From positions 12,317 to 76,316 of the forward strand of contig CAVYOA010000017.1 of the NCBI GenBank assembly GCA_963769945.1: 64,000 bases of DNA. Direction: 5' to 3'. Made by a program: the position numbers and the translations under genes. Below are positions 34,264-42,003 of the stretch, piece after piece (positions within the stretch are counted from its first letter, which is position 1; the number at the start of each line of letters is the position of its first letter). The notes beneath the pieces were generated by a model. The model had not been told where the DNA came from and searched no databases. It was given only the letters and a program-made list of their open reading frames with translations. Source of the DNA: WHSW01 sp963769945. GTDB lineage: Bacteria > Actinomycetota > Thermoleophilia > Solirubrobacterales > 70-9.

Positions 34264-34599
34264 CTAATACCCGCTGCCGCTGTCGCTGTTGTCCTCGGCG
34301 TCCTCGGACCTCTCGTCGACTTCCTTCTCGATGTCGTCGGCCGCCTGCTCGGCTGCGTCACCGGCCTCCTCGCCGGCTTCCTCGAGCTCCTTACCGGCGT
34401 CCTCGGCTGCGTCACCGATCTCCTCGCCGGCGTCGTCGAGCCGGTCGCCGGCGTTCTCGCCGGCTTCTTCGAGTTCCTGGCCCGCCTCCTCGATCCTGTT
34501 CTCGTCCTCATCGTCGCCGCAGCCAGCGACTCCGATGCCTCCGAGCGCGAGCGCGAGGGAAGCGGCCACCGTCGCAAATTTTTGCTTCGAATCGATCAT
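34264..34599 (-). CDS. Acidic Ala/Glu-rich repeat lipoprotein 1
   Basis: A 111-residue protein with a lipoprotein signal (ALALGGIGVAGC) and a mature part made of short repeats such as EEAGQELEEAGENAGD and DAAEDAGKELEEAGEEAGD, with a period near 11. It should form a long acidic amphipathic helix on the outer membrane face. The similar upstream paralogue overlaps it by 4 bases. I recognise no function; LEA-like or apolipoprotein-like helical proteins look similar. Confidence 0.65.
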   Translation of the reverse strand: MIDSKQKFATVAASLALALGGIGVAGCGDDEDENRIEEAGQELEEAGENAGDRLDDAGEEIGDAAEDAGKELEEAGEEAGDAAEQAADDIEKEVDERSEDAEDNSDSGSGY

Positions 34600-34805
34600 T
34601 TGTCGTCGTCGGCCTCGCTCTCGACGTCCTGACCGGCCTCTTCGGCGGCGTTGCCGGCGTCCTCGCCGGCCTCTTCGAGTTCCTGGCCTGCTTCCTCGAC
34701 CGCGCCCTCGTCGTCATCGTCGCCGCAACCAGCGACGCCGAAGCCCCCGAGCGTGAGCGCGAGAGAAGCAGCCACCGTCGCAAACTTTCGCTTCGAATCA
34801 CTCAT
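34596..34805 (-). CDS. Acidic Ala/Glu-rich repeat lipoprotein 2
   Basis: A 69-residue paralogue of the downstream gene: nearly the same signal peptide (DSKRKFATVAASLALTLGG, lipobox VAGC) and the same EEAGQELEEAGEDAGN repeat unit, but fewer copies. ATG 34805 was chosen over an upstream start because of this match. The two genes are a tandem duplication with an ATGA overlap. Confidence 0.65.
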   Translation of the reverse strand: MSDSKRKFATVAASLALTLGGFGVAGCGDDDDEGAVEEAGQELEEAGEDAGNAAEEAGQDVESEADDDK

Positions 34806-34864
34806 GATCCGGACTTTACCCGCCAGCGGTACTCCCAACCCCGCGACGTCTTCAGAGCCGATAC

Positions 34865-35242
34865 CTATGCCGCGTAGCGGTGATGCAGGTCGAGGATGTT
34901 GCCGTCGGGGTCCTCGAAGATCGCCTGATGACAGACGCCGCTGTCGATCGTCTCGCCCTTGAACACGACTCCCGCGGCCTCGAGCTCGGTGCGCGCAGCT
35001 TCGACGTCATCGACATGAAGCGCGATCGGAGCTGTGTGCGGGCTGAACTCGATCCCGAAAGCGTCAGTCTGCATCACCGCGAGGGTCAGCGTGCCCGTTT
35101 CGAACTCGCCGGCGGGCATGTTGCCCCAGCGCTTGGATCGCTTCAGTCCCAGGACGTCGCCGTAGAACTCGTCGGCCTTGGCGAAATCACGCGTCGGCAC
35201 GGTGACGAAGTCGACGCCGGTGATCTCGAATGTCGGGCTCAA
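34865..35242 (-). CDS. VOC-family (glyoxalase/bleomycin-resistance fold) protein
   Basis: A 125-residue single VOC module. ITGVDFVTVPTRDFAKADEF at the start, IALHVDDVEAARTELEAAG in the middle and CHQAIFEDPDGNILDLHHRY at the end give the paired beta-alpha-beta-beta-beta units. Such proteins are metal-dependent lyases, dioxygenases or binding proteins; no substrate can be assigned. Confidence 0.8.
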   Translation of the reverse strand: MSPTFEITGVDFVTVPTRDFAKADEFYGDVLGLKRSKRWGNMPAGEFETGTLTLAVMQTDAFGIEFSPHTAPIALHVDDVEAARTELEAAGVVFKGETIDSGVCHQAIFEDPDGNILDLHHRYAA

Positions 35243-35324
35243 TGCGGATTCCTTTCGAGGTGGATGGTCAAGTGACGGCTGCCGTCGCGTGGGCGTCTTA
35301 CGACCGGCTCGAGCCAGGCAATTG

Positions 35325-35957
35325 TCACACAGGCTCGACCGTATCGCCGACCGAGATCTCGCCTGGCTCGATCACAGTGCAGTACGCGCCCATGATCCCG
35401 CCGAGCTCGTCGTTGGCACGGCGCAGGACCTCGAGGTCGACCTCGATCGTGTCGGGGTCGATCGTCGTGATCACGCAGCGCTCGCACGGCTCCCTCACCG
35501 CCAGCACGACCTCACCGACGCGCACATGGGCGCCGATCCAGTCCTGCTCGACCGGCCCTGAGGCACCGTCGAAGACGATGTTGGCGCGAAAACGGCGGCG
35601 GTCGTAGCCGAGCTGGGCGAGTGAGCCGGTGCTGAGCAGGAGGATCGGCGCCGCGTCGTGTGAGTGAGCGCCGATCGGGCGCGAGAGCTTGGCGTTCGGC
35701 CCCGCGACCTCTCGGATCATCGCCGCGGCCTGCGATGACTCCCATGGATGGCCGGCCACCAGCGGCTCGCCGTCGGCGTCGAGCGTCGCTGCCAGTCCGA
35801 CCATCCGCTGCTTGCGCCGGCCGGTGACGATGCCGCGCTCGTCGAGCACCCGCAACGAGCGGTCGCCCGGGACGCCGTCGTCGGCGACCTCGAGGCGCTC
35901 GAGCTGCTCGCCGCGCAACCCCTTGACCGGGTAGCGCCAGAGCTCGGCGACGTTCAC
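35325..35957 (-). CDS. MOSC domain-containing protein
   Basis: A 210-residue protein with an N-terminal MOSC-beta-barrel-like part (ELWRYPVKGLRGEQLERLEV, RVLDERG) and a C-terminal MOSC domain with the conserved cysteine in REPCERCVITTIDPDT. MOSC proteins bind sulfur-carrying molybdenum cofactor and act as sulfurases or N-hydroxylated-compound reductases. It overlaps the 77-residue gene by 4 bases and lies in the molybdenum island, which supports a cofactor role. Confidence 0.85.
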   Translation of the reverse strand: MNVAELWRYPVKGLRGEQLERLEVADDGVPGDRSLRVLDERGIVTGRRKQRMVGLAATLDADGEPLVAGHPWESSQAAAMIREVAGPNAKLSRPIGAHSHDAAPILLLSTGSLAQLGYDRRRFRANIVFDGASGPVEQDWIGAHVRVGEVVLAVREPCERCVITTIDPDTIEVDLEVLRRANDELGGIMGAYCTVIEPGEISVGDTVEPV

Positions 35958-36187
35958 GTCGAATCGCTCGCGGCCGAGTCACCGCCGACGCGCTCGGCGG
36001 CAGCGCGTAACTCGGCGATCGACGCACCGCTGAGTCCCCCGAGCCAGCACGCGACCGGTGCTGCGATGCGCTCGGAGGAGTGAGCGGCGACAGCCGCGAG
36101 GTCGAGGATCTGCTCGACGTCGGCGTCGCTGGGGGCGTCGGCGCCGAGCTCGGCGGCGAAGGCGTCGATCCATTGGCGTGCGATCAT
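35954..36187 (-). CDS. Small protein resembling DUF6457
   Basis: A 77-residue helical protein: WIDAFAAELGADAP, ILDLAAVAAHSSERIAAPVACWLGG, SIAELRAAAERVG. This pattern fits DUF6457, a small domain often next to or fused with MobA-type proteins in actinobacteria; the recall is from memory and unverified. It is the first gene of a two-gene unit with the MOSC gene and is divergent from the molybdate regulator. A role in cofactor handling is inferred from context only. Confidence 0.6.
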   Translation of the reverse strand: MIARQWIDAFAAELGADAPSDADVEQILDLAAVAAHSSERIAAPVACWLGGLSGASIAELRAAAERVGGDSAASDST

Positions 36188-36215
36188 CGTTCACTCCTCG
36201 GTTTGTGCCTATGCA

Positions 36216-36623
36216 ATGCTTAAGCAGGTGTCGGCGGACATGTCCGATATGAGCTTGGGCGAGGCGGCAAAGGCCCTCGACGTCAGCGTCGACACGCTGC
36301 GCCGCTGGGACAGCGCCGGCAAGCTCGAAACGGTTCGCGACGAGAGTAACCGCCGCCGCGTGCCCGCGGCCGAGGTCGAGCGCCTGCGCGGGCATCCCGA
36401 GCGCCACCGCACCGGCGACTCGTTCTCGGCTCGAAACCGCTTTGCCGGAGTGATCACATCGGTCGAGGTCGACGGGGTGATGGCTCTGGTCGAGATCGAG
36501 GCTGGTCCGCACCGCGTGATCGCTGCGATCACGCGCGACTCGGTCGAGGAGCTGGGACTGAAGCAGGGCGTTGCCGCGACGGCAATGGTGAAGGCGACGT
36601 CGGTGATGGTGGAGAGAACGTGA
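36216..36623 (+). CDS. MerR-type HTH plus TOBE (molbindin) regulator
   Basis: Up to 135 residues. MSLGEAAKALDVSVDTLRRWDSAGKL is a MerR/excisionase-like winged-helix segment, followed by a single TOBE/Mop domain (SARNRFAGVITSVEVDGVMALVEIEAG) that binds molybdate. It replaces ModE, whose HTH is of another type, in many actinobacteria. Start could be 36216, 36228 or 36240; the last removes the operator-like palindrome from the coding region. GTGA overlap with modA. Probably controls modABC in answer to molybdate. Confidence 0.85.
   Translation: MLKQVSADMSDMSLGEAAKALDVSVDTLRRWDSAGKLETVRDESNRRRVPAAEVERLRGHPERHRTGDSFSARNRFAGVITSVEVDGVMALVEIEAGPHRVIAAITRDSVEELGLKQGVAATAMVKATSVMVERT
36217..36226. 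promoter_or_regulatory. Perfect palindrome in the promoter of the molybdate regulator
   Basis: TGCTTAAGCA lies in the 28-base gap region between two divergent units, on top of the first possible start of the regulator gene. It is AT-rich compared with its surroundings. It may be the operator of the MerR/TOBE protein. If so, the true start codon is later (GTG 36228 or ATG 36240). Confidence 0.4.
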
Positions 36624-37396
36624 GAAAGCTTGCGACGATGCAGGCGATCACGGTTGCGCTGCTCGCCGGCTGCGGCGATGACGAGGAGCCGGCTTCGAGC
36701 TCGGATTCCGGTTCTGAGCAGCTCGTGATCTCGGCCGCGTCCTCGCTCGAGCCAGCCTTCACGGCCTACGCCGACGAAGCCGGCTTCGACGCGAAGCAGT
36801 CGTTCGCGGGCTCCGATGACCTCGCGGCCCAAATCCGCGGCGGCGTCACGCCCGACCTATATGCCGCCGCCAACACCTCGTTGCCCGACGAGCTCTTCGC
36901 CGATGGCCTTCTCGCCGAGCCCGTCGTCTTTGCCGGCAACGAGCTCGGGCTCGCGGTCCCCGCCGACAACGAAGCCGAGATCGAGTCGATCGAGGATCTC
37001 GCCCGGGGCGATCTCGAGCTTGCGATCGGCGACGAGGGCGTTCCCGTCGGCGATTACACGCGCGAGGTCCTCGCTCGCCTCCCGGGCGGTCAGGGGGAGC
37101 AGATCCTCGCCAACGTGCGCTCGAATGAGCCCGACGTCGCCGGCATCGTCGGCAAGCTCAGCCAGGGCGCGGTCGATGCCGGCTTCGTCTACGTAACCGA
37201 CGTCGTCGCCACCGATGGCGAGCTCGAGGCGATCGAGCTGCCGACAGAGCTTCAGCCCGAGGTCGCATACGGAGTCGCCGTCGTCGAGGGCGCCGAGAAT
37301 CCCGAGGGCGCTCAGGAGTTCATCGACGGGCTGCTCGATGGCGCGGGGGCCGATGCCCTGGCCGACGCCGGGTTCCTGCCGCCGCCCAGCGAGTGA
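36620..37396 (+). CDS. modA: Molybdate-binding lipoprotein ModA
   Basis: A 258-residue binding protein. A lipoprotein signal ends at LLAGC; the mature protein begins QLVISAASSLEPAFTAYADE, the ModA start with oxyanion-binding serines (AASS), then FAGSDDLAAQIRGGVTPDLYAAA and ADNEAEIESIEDLARGD. It captures molybdate or tungstate outside the membrane. GTG 36620 overlaps the regulator stop; the stop overlaps modB. Complete. Confidence 0.93.
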   Translation: MRKLATMQAITVALLAGCGDDEEPASSSDSGSEQLVISAASSLEPAFTAYADEAGFDAKQSFAGSDDLAAQIRGGVTPDLYAAANTSLPDELFADGLLAEPVVFAGNELGLAVPADNEAEIESIEDLARGDLELAIGDEGVPVGDYTREVLARLPGGQGEQILANVRSNEPDVAGIVGKLSQGAVDAGFVYVTDVVATDGELEAIELPTELQPEVAYGVAVVEGAENPEGAQEFIDGLLDGAGADALADAGFLPPPSE

Positions 37397-38223
37397 GCCG
37401 CAGCCCCGCGGCACGGCGTCGCCGTTCGCTTGCCTTCCGCTTCGCTCTCTTCGCTTCGCTTGCGATCGCACTCTCGTTTCTGACGCTGCCGATCGTCGCC
37501 ATCTTCGTCAACGCTGGGCCGGGAGAGCTGGTGTCGTCGCTCGACGACCCGGCCGCACGCGAGGCGCTTTGGCTGAGCCTGCGCACGACGCTGATCGCGC
37601 TGGTGATAATCATCGCCTTCGGCACGCCCGCCGCCTATCTGCTGGCGACGCGAGAGTTTCGCGGCAAGGCGGTGGTGACCACGCTCGTCGAGCTGCCGCT
37701 GGTGTTGCCGCCGGCGGTCGCCGGGATCGGGCTCTTGGCGGCTTTCGGTCCCGAGGGGATCTTCGGCGAGGCGCTTGACGACGCCGGGCTCGAGCTAGTC
37801 CTGCAAACGGCGGGTGTCGTCGTCGCCCTGACCTTCGTCGCGGCGCCGTTCTACATCCGCCAGGCTCAGGCCGCCTTTGCCGCGACCGACTCGAACCTGC
37901 TCGACGCTGCGCGCACGCTCGGCGCGAGTGAGGCACGCGCCTTCGTTCGCGTCGCGATCCCCTGCGCCGGTCCGGGGATCAGCGCCGGCCTCGCGCTCGC
38001 ATGGGGGCGGGCGCTGGGCGAGTTCGGCGCGACGCTGATGTTCGCGGGCTCATTTCAGGGCATCACCGAAACCGTGCCGCTGGCGATCTTCTCCACGTTC
38101 TCGCGTGATTTCACCGGCGCCCTCGCGCTGTCGGCCGTTCTGGTCGCGGTCTCGGCTGCGTTGCTGTTGTCGGTGAAGCTGTTGGCACGTACCCCGATCC
38201 TCGCCGGGCCCTCGCAGGCGTGA
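37393..38223 (+). CDS. modB: Molybdate ABC transporter permease ModB
   Basis: A 276-residue inner-membrane permease with about six hydrophobic segments. The EAA loop is LDAARTLGASEARAFVRVAIP, followed by ALAWGRALGEFGATLMFAG, which is characteristic of ModB and CysT/W permeases. A short hydrophilic leader with several arginines precedes helix 1. GTGA overlaps at both ends couple it to modA and modC. Confidence 0.93.
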   Translation: MSRSPAARRRRSLAFRFALFASLAIALSFLTLPIVAIFVNAGPGELVSSLDDPAAREALWLSLRTTLIALVIIIAFGTPAAYLLATREFRGKAVVTTLVELPLVLPPAVAGIGLLAAFGPEGIFGEALDDAGLELVLQTAGVVVALTFVAAPFYIRQAQAAFAATDSNLLDAARTLGASEARAFVRVAIPCAGPGISAGLALAWGRALGEFGATLMFAGSFQGITETVPLAIFSTFSRDFTGALALSAVLVAVSAALLLSVKLLARTPILAGPSQA

Positions 38224-39296
38224 GACCGACGATGCTGCAAGCCGAGTTTCGCGTCGAGCTGCGAGAGATCGCGGTCGAGCTCGCGCTCGAGGTTCAGGCC
38301 GGCCGCTGTCTCGCCCTCGTTGGGCCCTCGGGCGCGGGAAAGAGCACGGCGCTGCGCGCGATCGCGGGGCTGCACCGCCCTGACGAGGGACTGATCGAGC
38401 TTGGAGACCAGGCGTGGTTCGACTCCCGCGAGGGGCTCGACGTCGCGCCCGAGGGCCGCGGCTGTGGCTACCTGTTTCAGGACTACGCGCTGTTTCCGCA
38501 TCTGAGCGCCTGGCGCAACGTCGCCTTCGGGATCCGGGCGCGCGACCGCGCCGAGGTGCGAGGCCGGGCGCAGGCGGAGCTCGAGAGCTTCGGCGTCGGC
38601 GATCTCGCCGAGGTCGCGCCCGCTCGTCTCTCGGGCGGGGAGCGCCAGCGCGTCGCGCTCGCGCGGGCGCTCGCGCCTCGGCCACGGTTGTTGCTGCTGG
38701 ATGAGCCGCTGTCGGCGCTCGACGCGCGCACCCGCGCCGCGGCCGGGCGCAAGCTGGCCACGACGCTGGCCGAGCTCGACGTTCCCTCGGTCCTCGTCAC
38801 CCACGACTTCGCCGAGGCCGCCACCCTCGCCGACGAGATCGCCGTGATCGATGCCGGCCGCCTCGTCCAGCGGGGTTCGGCCAGTGAGCTCAGCGGCAAT
38901 CCCGCATCGGCGTTCGTGGCCGACTTCGCCGGCGCCTCGGTCCTGCGAGGGATCGCCGCGCCCGGCGACGCGGGCCTCACCCATGTCGAGCTCGAGCGTG
39001 GCGGCACGATCGCCAGCACCGAGGACGCCACCGGGGCCGTCGCTGTCGCTGTCTACCCCTGGGAGGTCACGCTCGAGCCGCTGGCCTTCGAGCACGAGAC
39101 CTCGGCCCTCAACCGGCTCGTCGCCGAGGTCGTCTCGGTGACCGAGATCGGCAACCGGGTTCGCGTCTCGCTGACGACGCCACAGCCGCTCGTCGCCGAG
39201 GTCACGGCCGAGTCCGCGGCCCGGCTCGGCCTCGTCGCGGGCGTTCGGGTCGCCGCCACATTCAAAGCGACGGCGACGCGGTTGGTGCAGGTCTAG
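38220..39296 (+). CDS. modC: Molybdate ABC transporter ATPase ModC
   Basis: A 358-residue ABC ATPase. Walker A GPSGAGKST, signature LSGGERQRVALARAL, Walker B LLLLDEPLSALD and switch VTHDFAEAATLAD are intact. The C-terminal third has a TOBE-like domain (ETSALNRLVAEVVSVTEIGN) as in ModC. Last gene of the regulator-modABC operon; GTG start overlaps modB. Confidence 0.92.
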   Translation: MRPTMLQAEFRVELREIAVELALEVQAGRCLALVGPSGAGKSTALRAIAGLHRPDEGLIELGDQAWFDSREGLDVAPEGRGCGYLFQDYALFPHLSAWRNVAFGIRARDRAEVRGRAQAELESFGVGDLAEVAPARLSGGERQRVALARALAPRPRLLLLDEPLSALDARTRAAAGRKLATTLAELDVPSVLVTHDFAEAATLADEIAVIDAGRLVQRGSASELSGNPASAFVADFAGASVLRGIAAPGDAGLTHVELERGGTIASTEDATGAVAVAVYPWEVTLEPLAFEHETSALNRLVAEVVSVTEIGNRVRVSLTTPQPLVAEVTAESAARLGLVAGVRVAATFKATATRLVQV

Positions 39297-39400
39297 CGGC
39301 CGGTTGTTGGCGACGCGAACGAACGGCTGCCGGCGAGGGGGGAACAAGCATGTCGGCTAGCTCCTCAGGACGCTCGATTCGGAAGCCCGCCGTGCTGTGA

Positions 39401-39435
39401 GGAGATCCATTCACGACTGTCGTGAACGGATCTCC
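39401..39435. repeat. Palindromic element, family B, copy 2
   Basis: Seventeen-base arms (39401-39417, 39419-39435) around a central T: GGAGATCCATTCACGAC / GTCGTGAACGGATCTCC, one mismatch. It repeats the core of copy 1 at 2520-2566, the only difference within the 35 bases being the central base. It lies between modC and a membrane-protein gene, both plus strand. The remainder of 39297-39493 shows nothing clear. Confidence 0.75.
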
Positions 39436-39493
39436 GCAAGCCGTCGACTTCAGCCGCTCCCGAGGGTCTTACGGTCCACTAACTTCGCCGCGC

Positions 39494-40831
39494 ATGGAGC
39501 GCATTGAGCCGGCGCCGCGGCATGGCACCTCGACCTCGACCTCGCGAGGGGCCGCGATCGCCCCGGTCGCGGTTGCCCTCGCAGCTTGGGCCGGGTTGAT
39601 CCTCGTTGGCTTTTTCTGGGTTCGCCACCTCAACGCCACCGGACCAGACCTGCTCGTCAACGCGCCGCCGCTGGCGGGGCGCTTCGACATCACCCCGCCG
39701 GGCGCCCGCATCCTGCTGCCGCTCGCCGTCAGCGCCGCCGTCATCGCCCTGGCGCCGGTGGCGATCCGGCGGCTGGGCTGGAACCGGCTCTTGGTTTGCG
39801 TCTTTCTCGCCGGCTTCGCCTGGGCCGTAGCGCTCGCCTTGCTCAACGCCGATTCGGGGCTCACTGGCCCGCCCTTGCGCGACTCCGAGTACCTGCACGA
39901 CATACCCCTGGTCGGCTCGCCGGGCGTGTTTCTCGACAACTACACCGAGCGCATCGATCTCTACGCCACCCACGTTCGCGGTCATCCGCCCGGATTCATC
40001 GTCGGCCTCTGGGGCCTGGACGAGATCGGCCTCGGCGGCGCCCTGCCGGCGGCGCTGGTGATGATCACCGGCGGCGCGCTGGCGGCGCCGGCGGCGCTGG
40101 TCGCCCTGCGCGAGGTCGCGGGGGAGAGACGAGCGCGCACCGCGGCACCTTTCATGGTTCTGCTGCCCGCCGCGATCTGGATCGCGACCTCGGCCGACGC
40201 CTTCTTCGCGGGTGTCGCAGCCTGGGGCGTGGCGTTGGTCGTCCTCGCCACTGGCCGGGAGGGACGACGCGCGGACCTTCTTGCCGTCGGCGGTGGCTTG
40301 CTGTTGGGCGTGACGCTGATGCTGTCCTACGGGCTGATCTTGATCGCGGTGATCCCGCTTGCGGTTGCGATCGCCCGCCGCCGGCCACGGCCGATCGTCC
40401 TTGCCGCGGTCGCTGGGCTCGCACCGCTGGCGATCGCGGCGATCGCCGGCTATTGGTGGACCGCAGGCCTGCAGGCCACGCGTGAGACCTACTTCGACGG
40501 CGTTGCCTCTGAGCGCCCCTACGGCGTCTTCTTCTTCACCAACCTTTCATCGCTGGCGATAGTCCTGGGCCCGGCGGTGGCCGTCGGGTTGGCGTATCTG
40601 CGTGATCGCAGGGCCTGGCTGCTGGTCGGCGGCGCGCTATTGGCCGTCGCGCTCGCCGACGTCAGCGGCATGTCGAAGGGAGAGGTGGAGCGCATCTGGC
40701 TTCCGTTTGCGATCTGGATCGCGCTGGCTACCTGCGCGCTGCCGGCAACGCCGGGCGCGATTCGTGGATGGCTGGGGGCCGCGGCGAGCTTTGCCCTGGT
40801 TGTCGAACTCGGGGTACTGACCTCGTGGTGA
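39494..40831 (+). CDS. Polytopic membrane protein, possible GT-C glycosyltransferase
   Basis: About 445 residues with 11-12 hydrophobic segments. The large first outward loop (LRDSEYLHDIPLVGSPGVF, then THVRGHPPGFIVGLWGLD) resembles the external acidic/HPPG loop of GT-C polyprenyl-sugar transferases in actinobacteria. The tail ends in a helix. ATG 39494 is preferred; the longer frame would translate palindrome B2. It is not related in sequence detail to the membrane protein at 6391. Function unproved. Confidence 0.65.
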   Translation: MERIEPAPRHGTSTSTSRGAAIAPVAVALAAWAGLILVGFFWVRHLNATGPDLLVNAPPLAGRFDITPPGARILLPLAVSAAVIALAPVAIRRLGWNRLLVCVFLAGFAWAVALALLNADSGLTGPPLRDSEYLHDIPLVGSPGVFLDNYTERIDLYATHVRGHPPGFIVGLWGLDEIGLGGALPAALVMITGGALAAPAALVALREVAGERRARTAAPFMVLLPAAIWIATSADAFFAGVAAWGVALVVLATGREGRRADLLAVGGGLLLGVTLMLSYGLILIAVIPLAVAIARRRPRPIVLAAVAGLAPLAIAAIAGYWWTAGLQATRETYFDGVASERPYGVFFFTNLSSLAIVLGPAVAVGLAYLRDRRAWLLVGGALLAVALADVSGMSKGEVERIWLPFAIWIALATCALPATPGAIRGWLGAAASFALVVELGVLTSW

Positions 40832-40880
40832 AAGCGGGGTCATGTACGGCAATCGGCTTGCACCGGCTAGGTTTCTATAG

Positions 40881-42003
40881 ATGTATCGCAACAACGGCGC
40901 AGGGACCGCACAGCTGCACCCGGCGACGCTCGCCGTCATCGCCGGTCGGCCCGGTGGCCCCGGCGACCCGCTGAATCAGCCGCCCGTCTTCGCTTCGGCC
41001 TTCGGATCGGGCGACGGGCCGGGCTACGCGCGGCGCACGAATCCGACCTGGGAGGCGTTCGAGCAGGCGCTCGGCGAGCTCGAAGCCGGCACCGCGATCG
41101 CCTTCGGCTCGGGCATGGCCGCGGCGACGGCGATCCTCGACGGCCTCGAGATCGGGTCGCGGGTGGTGGTTGGGAGCTCGTCTTACGTCGAACTTCGGCA
41201 CCTGCTGACGGAGCGCGCCGGGCGCGGGATGATCGATCTCGTCGAGGTCGACGCCGTCGACACAGAGGCCGTGATCGCCGAGCTCGAGCGCGCGGACATG
41301 CTCTGGCTCGACGCGCTCGCAAATCCCTCGCTCGACGTCGCCGAGCTCGATCTCATCCTGCCTGCGGCGAGCGCTGCCGAGACGACGAGCGTGGTCGATT
41401 CGACGCTGGCAACGCCGGCGCTGCTGCGCCCGCTGGAGCTCGGCGCGGATCTCGTCCTGCACAGCGCCACGAAGTACATCGGTGGCCATTCAGACCTCTT
41501 GCTCGGCGCCGCGGTTGCCAGCGATCCCCGCCTCGCAGGCGCGCTGCGTGAACGTCGCAGCGCGACCGGCTCGGTGCCCGGCACGATGGAGACCTGGCTC
41601 GGTTTGCGCGGGATGCGAACGATGGAGCTGCGCCTGGAGCGCGGCGCGAACACAGCGCGGAATGCTCGCCGAGCGCCTCGACGCCCATGCCGGCGTCGAA
41701 CGCGTGCGCTACCCGGGGCTACCGGGCGACCGCGCGCACGCCGCCGCCTCACGCCTGCTGCGCGCCTACGGAGCCGTGATCTCGTTCGAGGTCGCCGATG
41801 CCGACCGCGCCGACGCGATCTGCGCCGCGGTCGAGGTGATCATGCACGCGACCAGCCTCGGCGGCGTCGAGACCCTGATCGAGCGGCAGAGCCGCTGGCA
41901 CGCCGAGCCGTCGATTCCCGAGGGGCTGTTGCGGATCAGCGTTGGTTGCGAGCATCCCGAGGATCTTTGGCACGATCTCGATCGCGCGCTCGCCTCGACC
42001 TAA
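40881..42003 (+). CDS. Cystathionine gamma-synthase/lyase family PLP enzyme, one frame break
   Basis: About 373 residues of the Cys/Met-metabolism PLP family. YARRTNPTWEAFEQALGELE and AIAFGSGMAAATAILD are the N-terminal motifs; SATKYIGGHSDLLLGA holds the PLP lysine. Near 41.65 kb the frame breaks after RLERGANTA; the rest (GMLAERLDAHAGVERVRYPG, MHATSLGGVETLIE) continues in another frame to 42003. The likely reaction is cystathionine or methionine-related gamma-elimination or replacement. The end overlaps the convergent molybdoenzyme by about 68 bases, which may itself be an artefact of frame errors. Confidence 0.85.

Noticed and set aside
41881..41892. CGAGCGGCAGAG resembling a family C arm
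   Set aside because: It lies within the PLP-enzyme coding region at the family's conserved IER segment, has no pairing partner nearby and is explained by the protein sequence.
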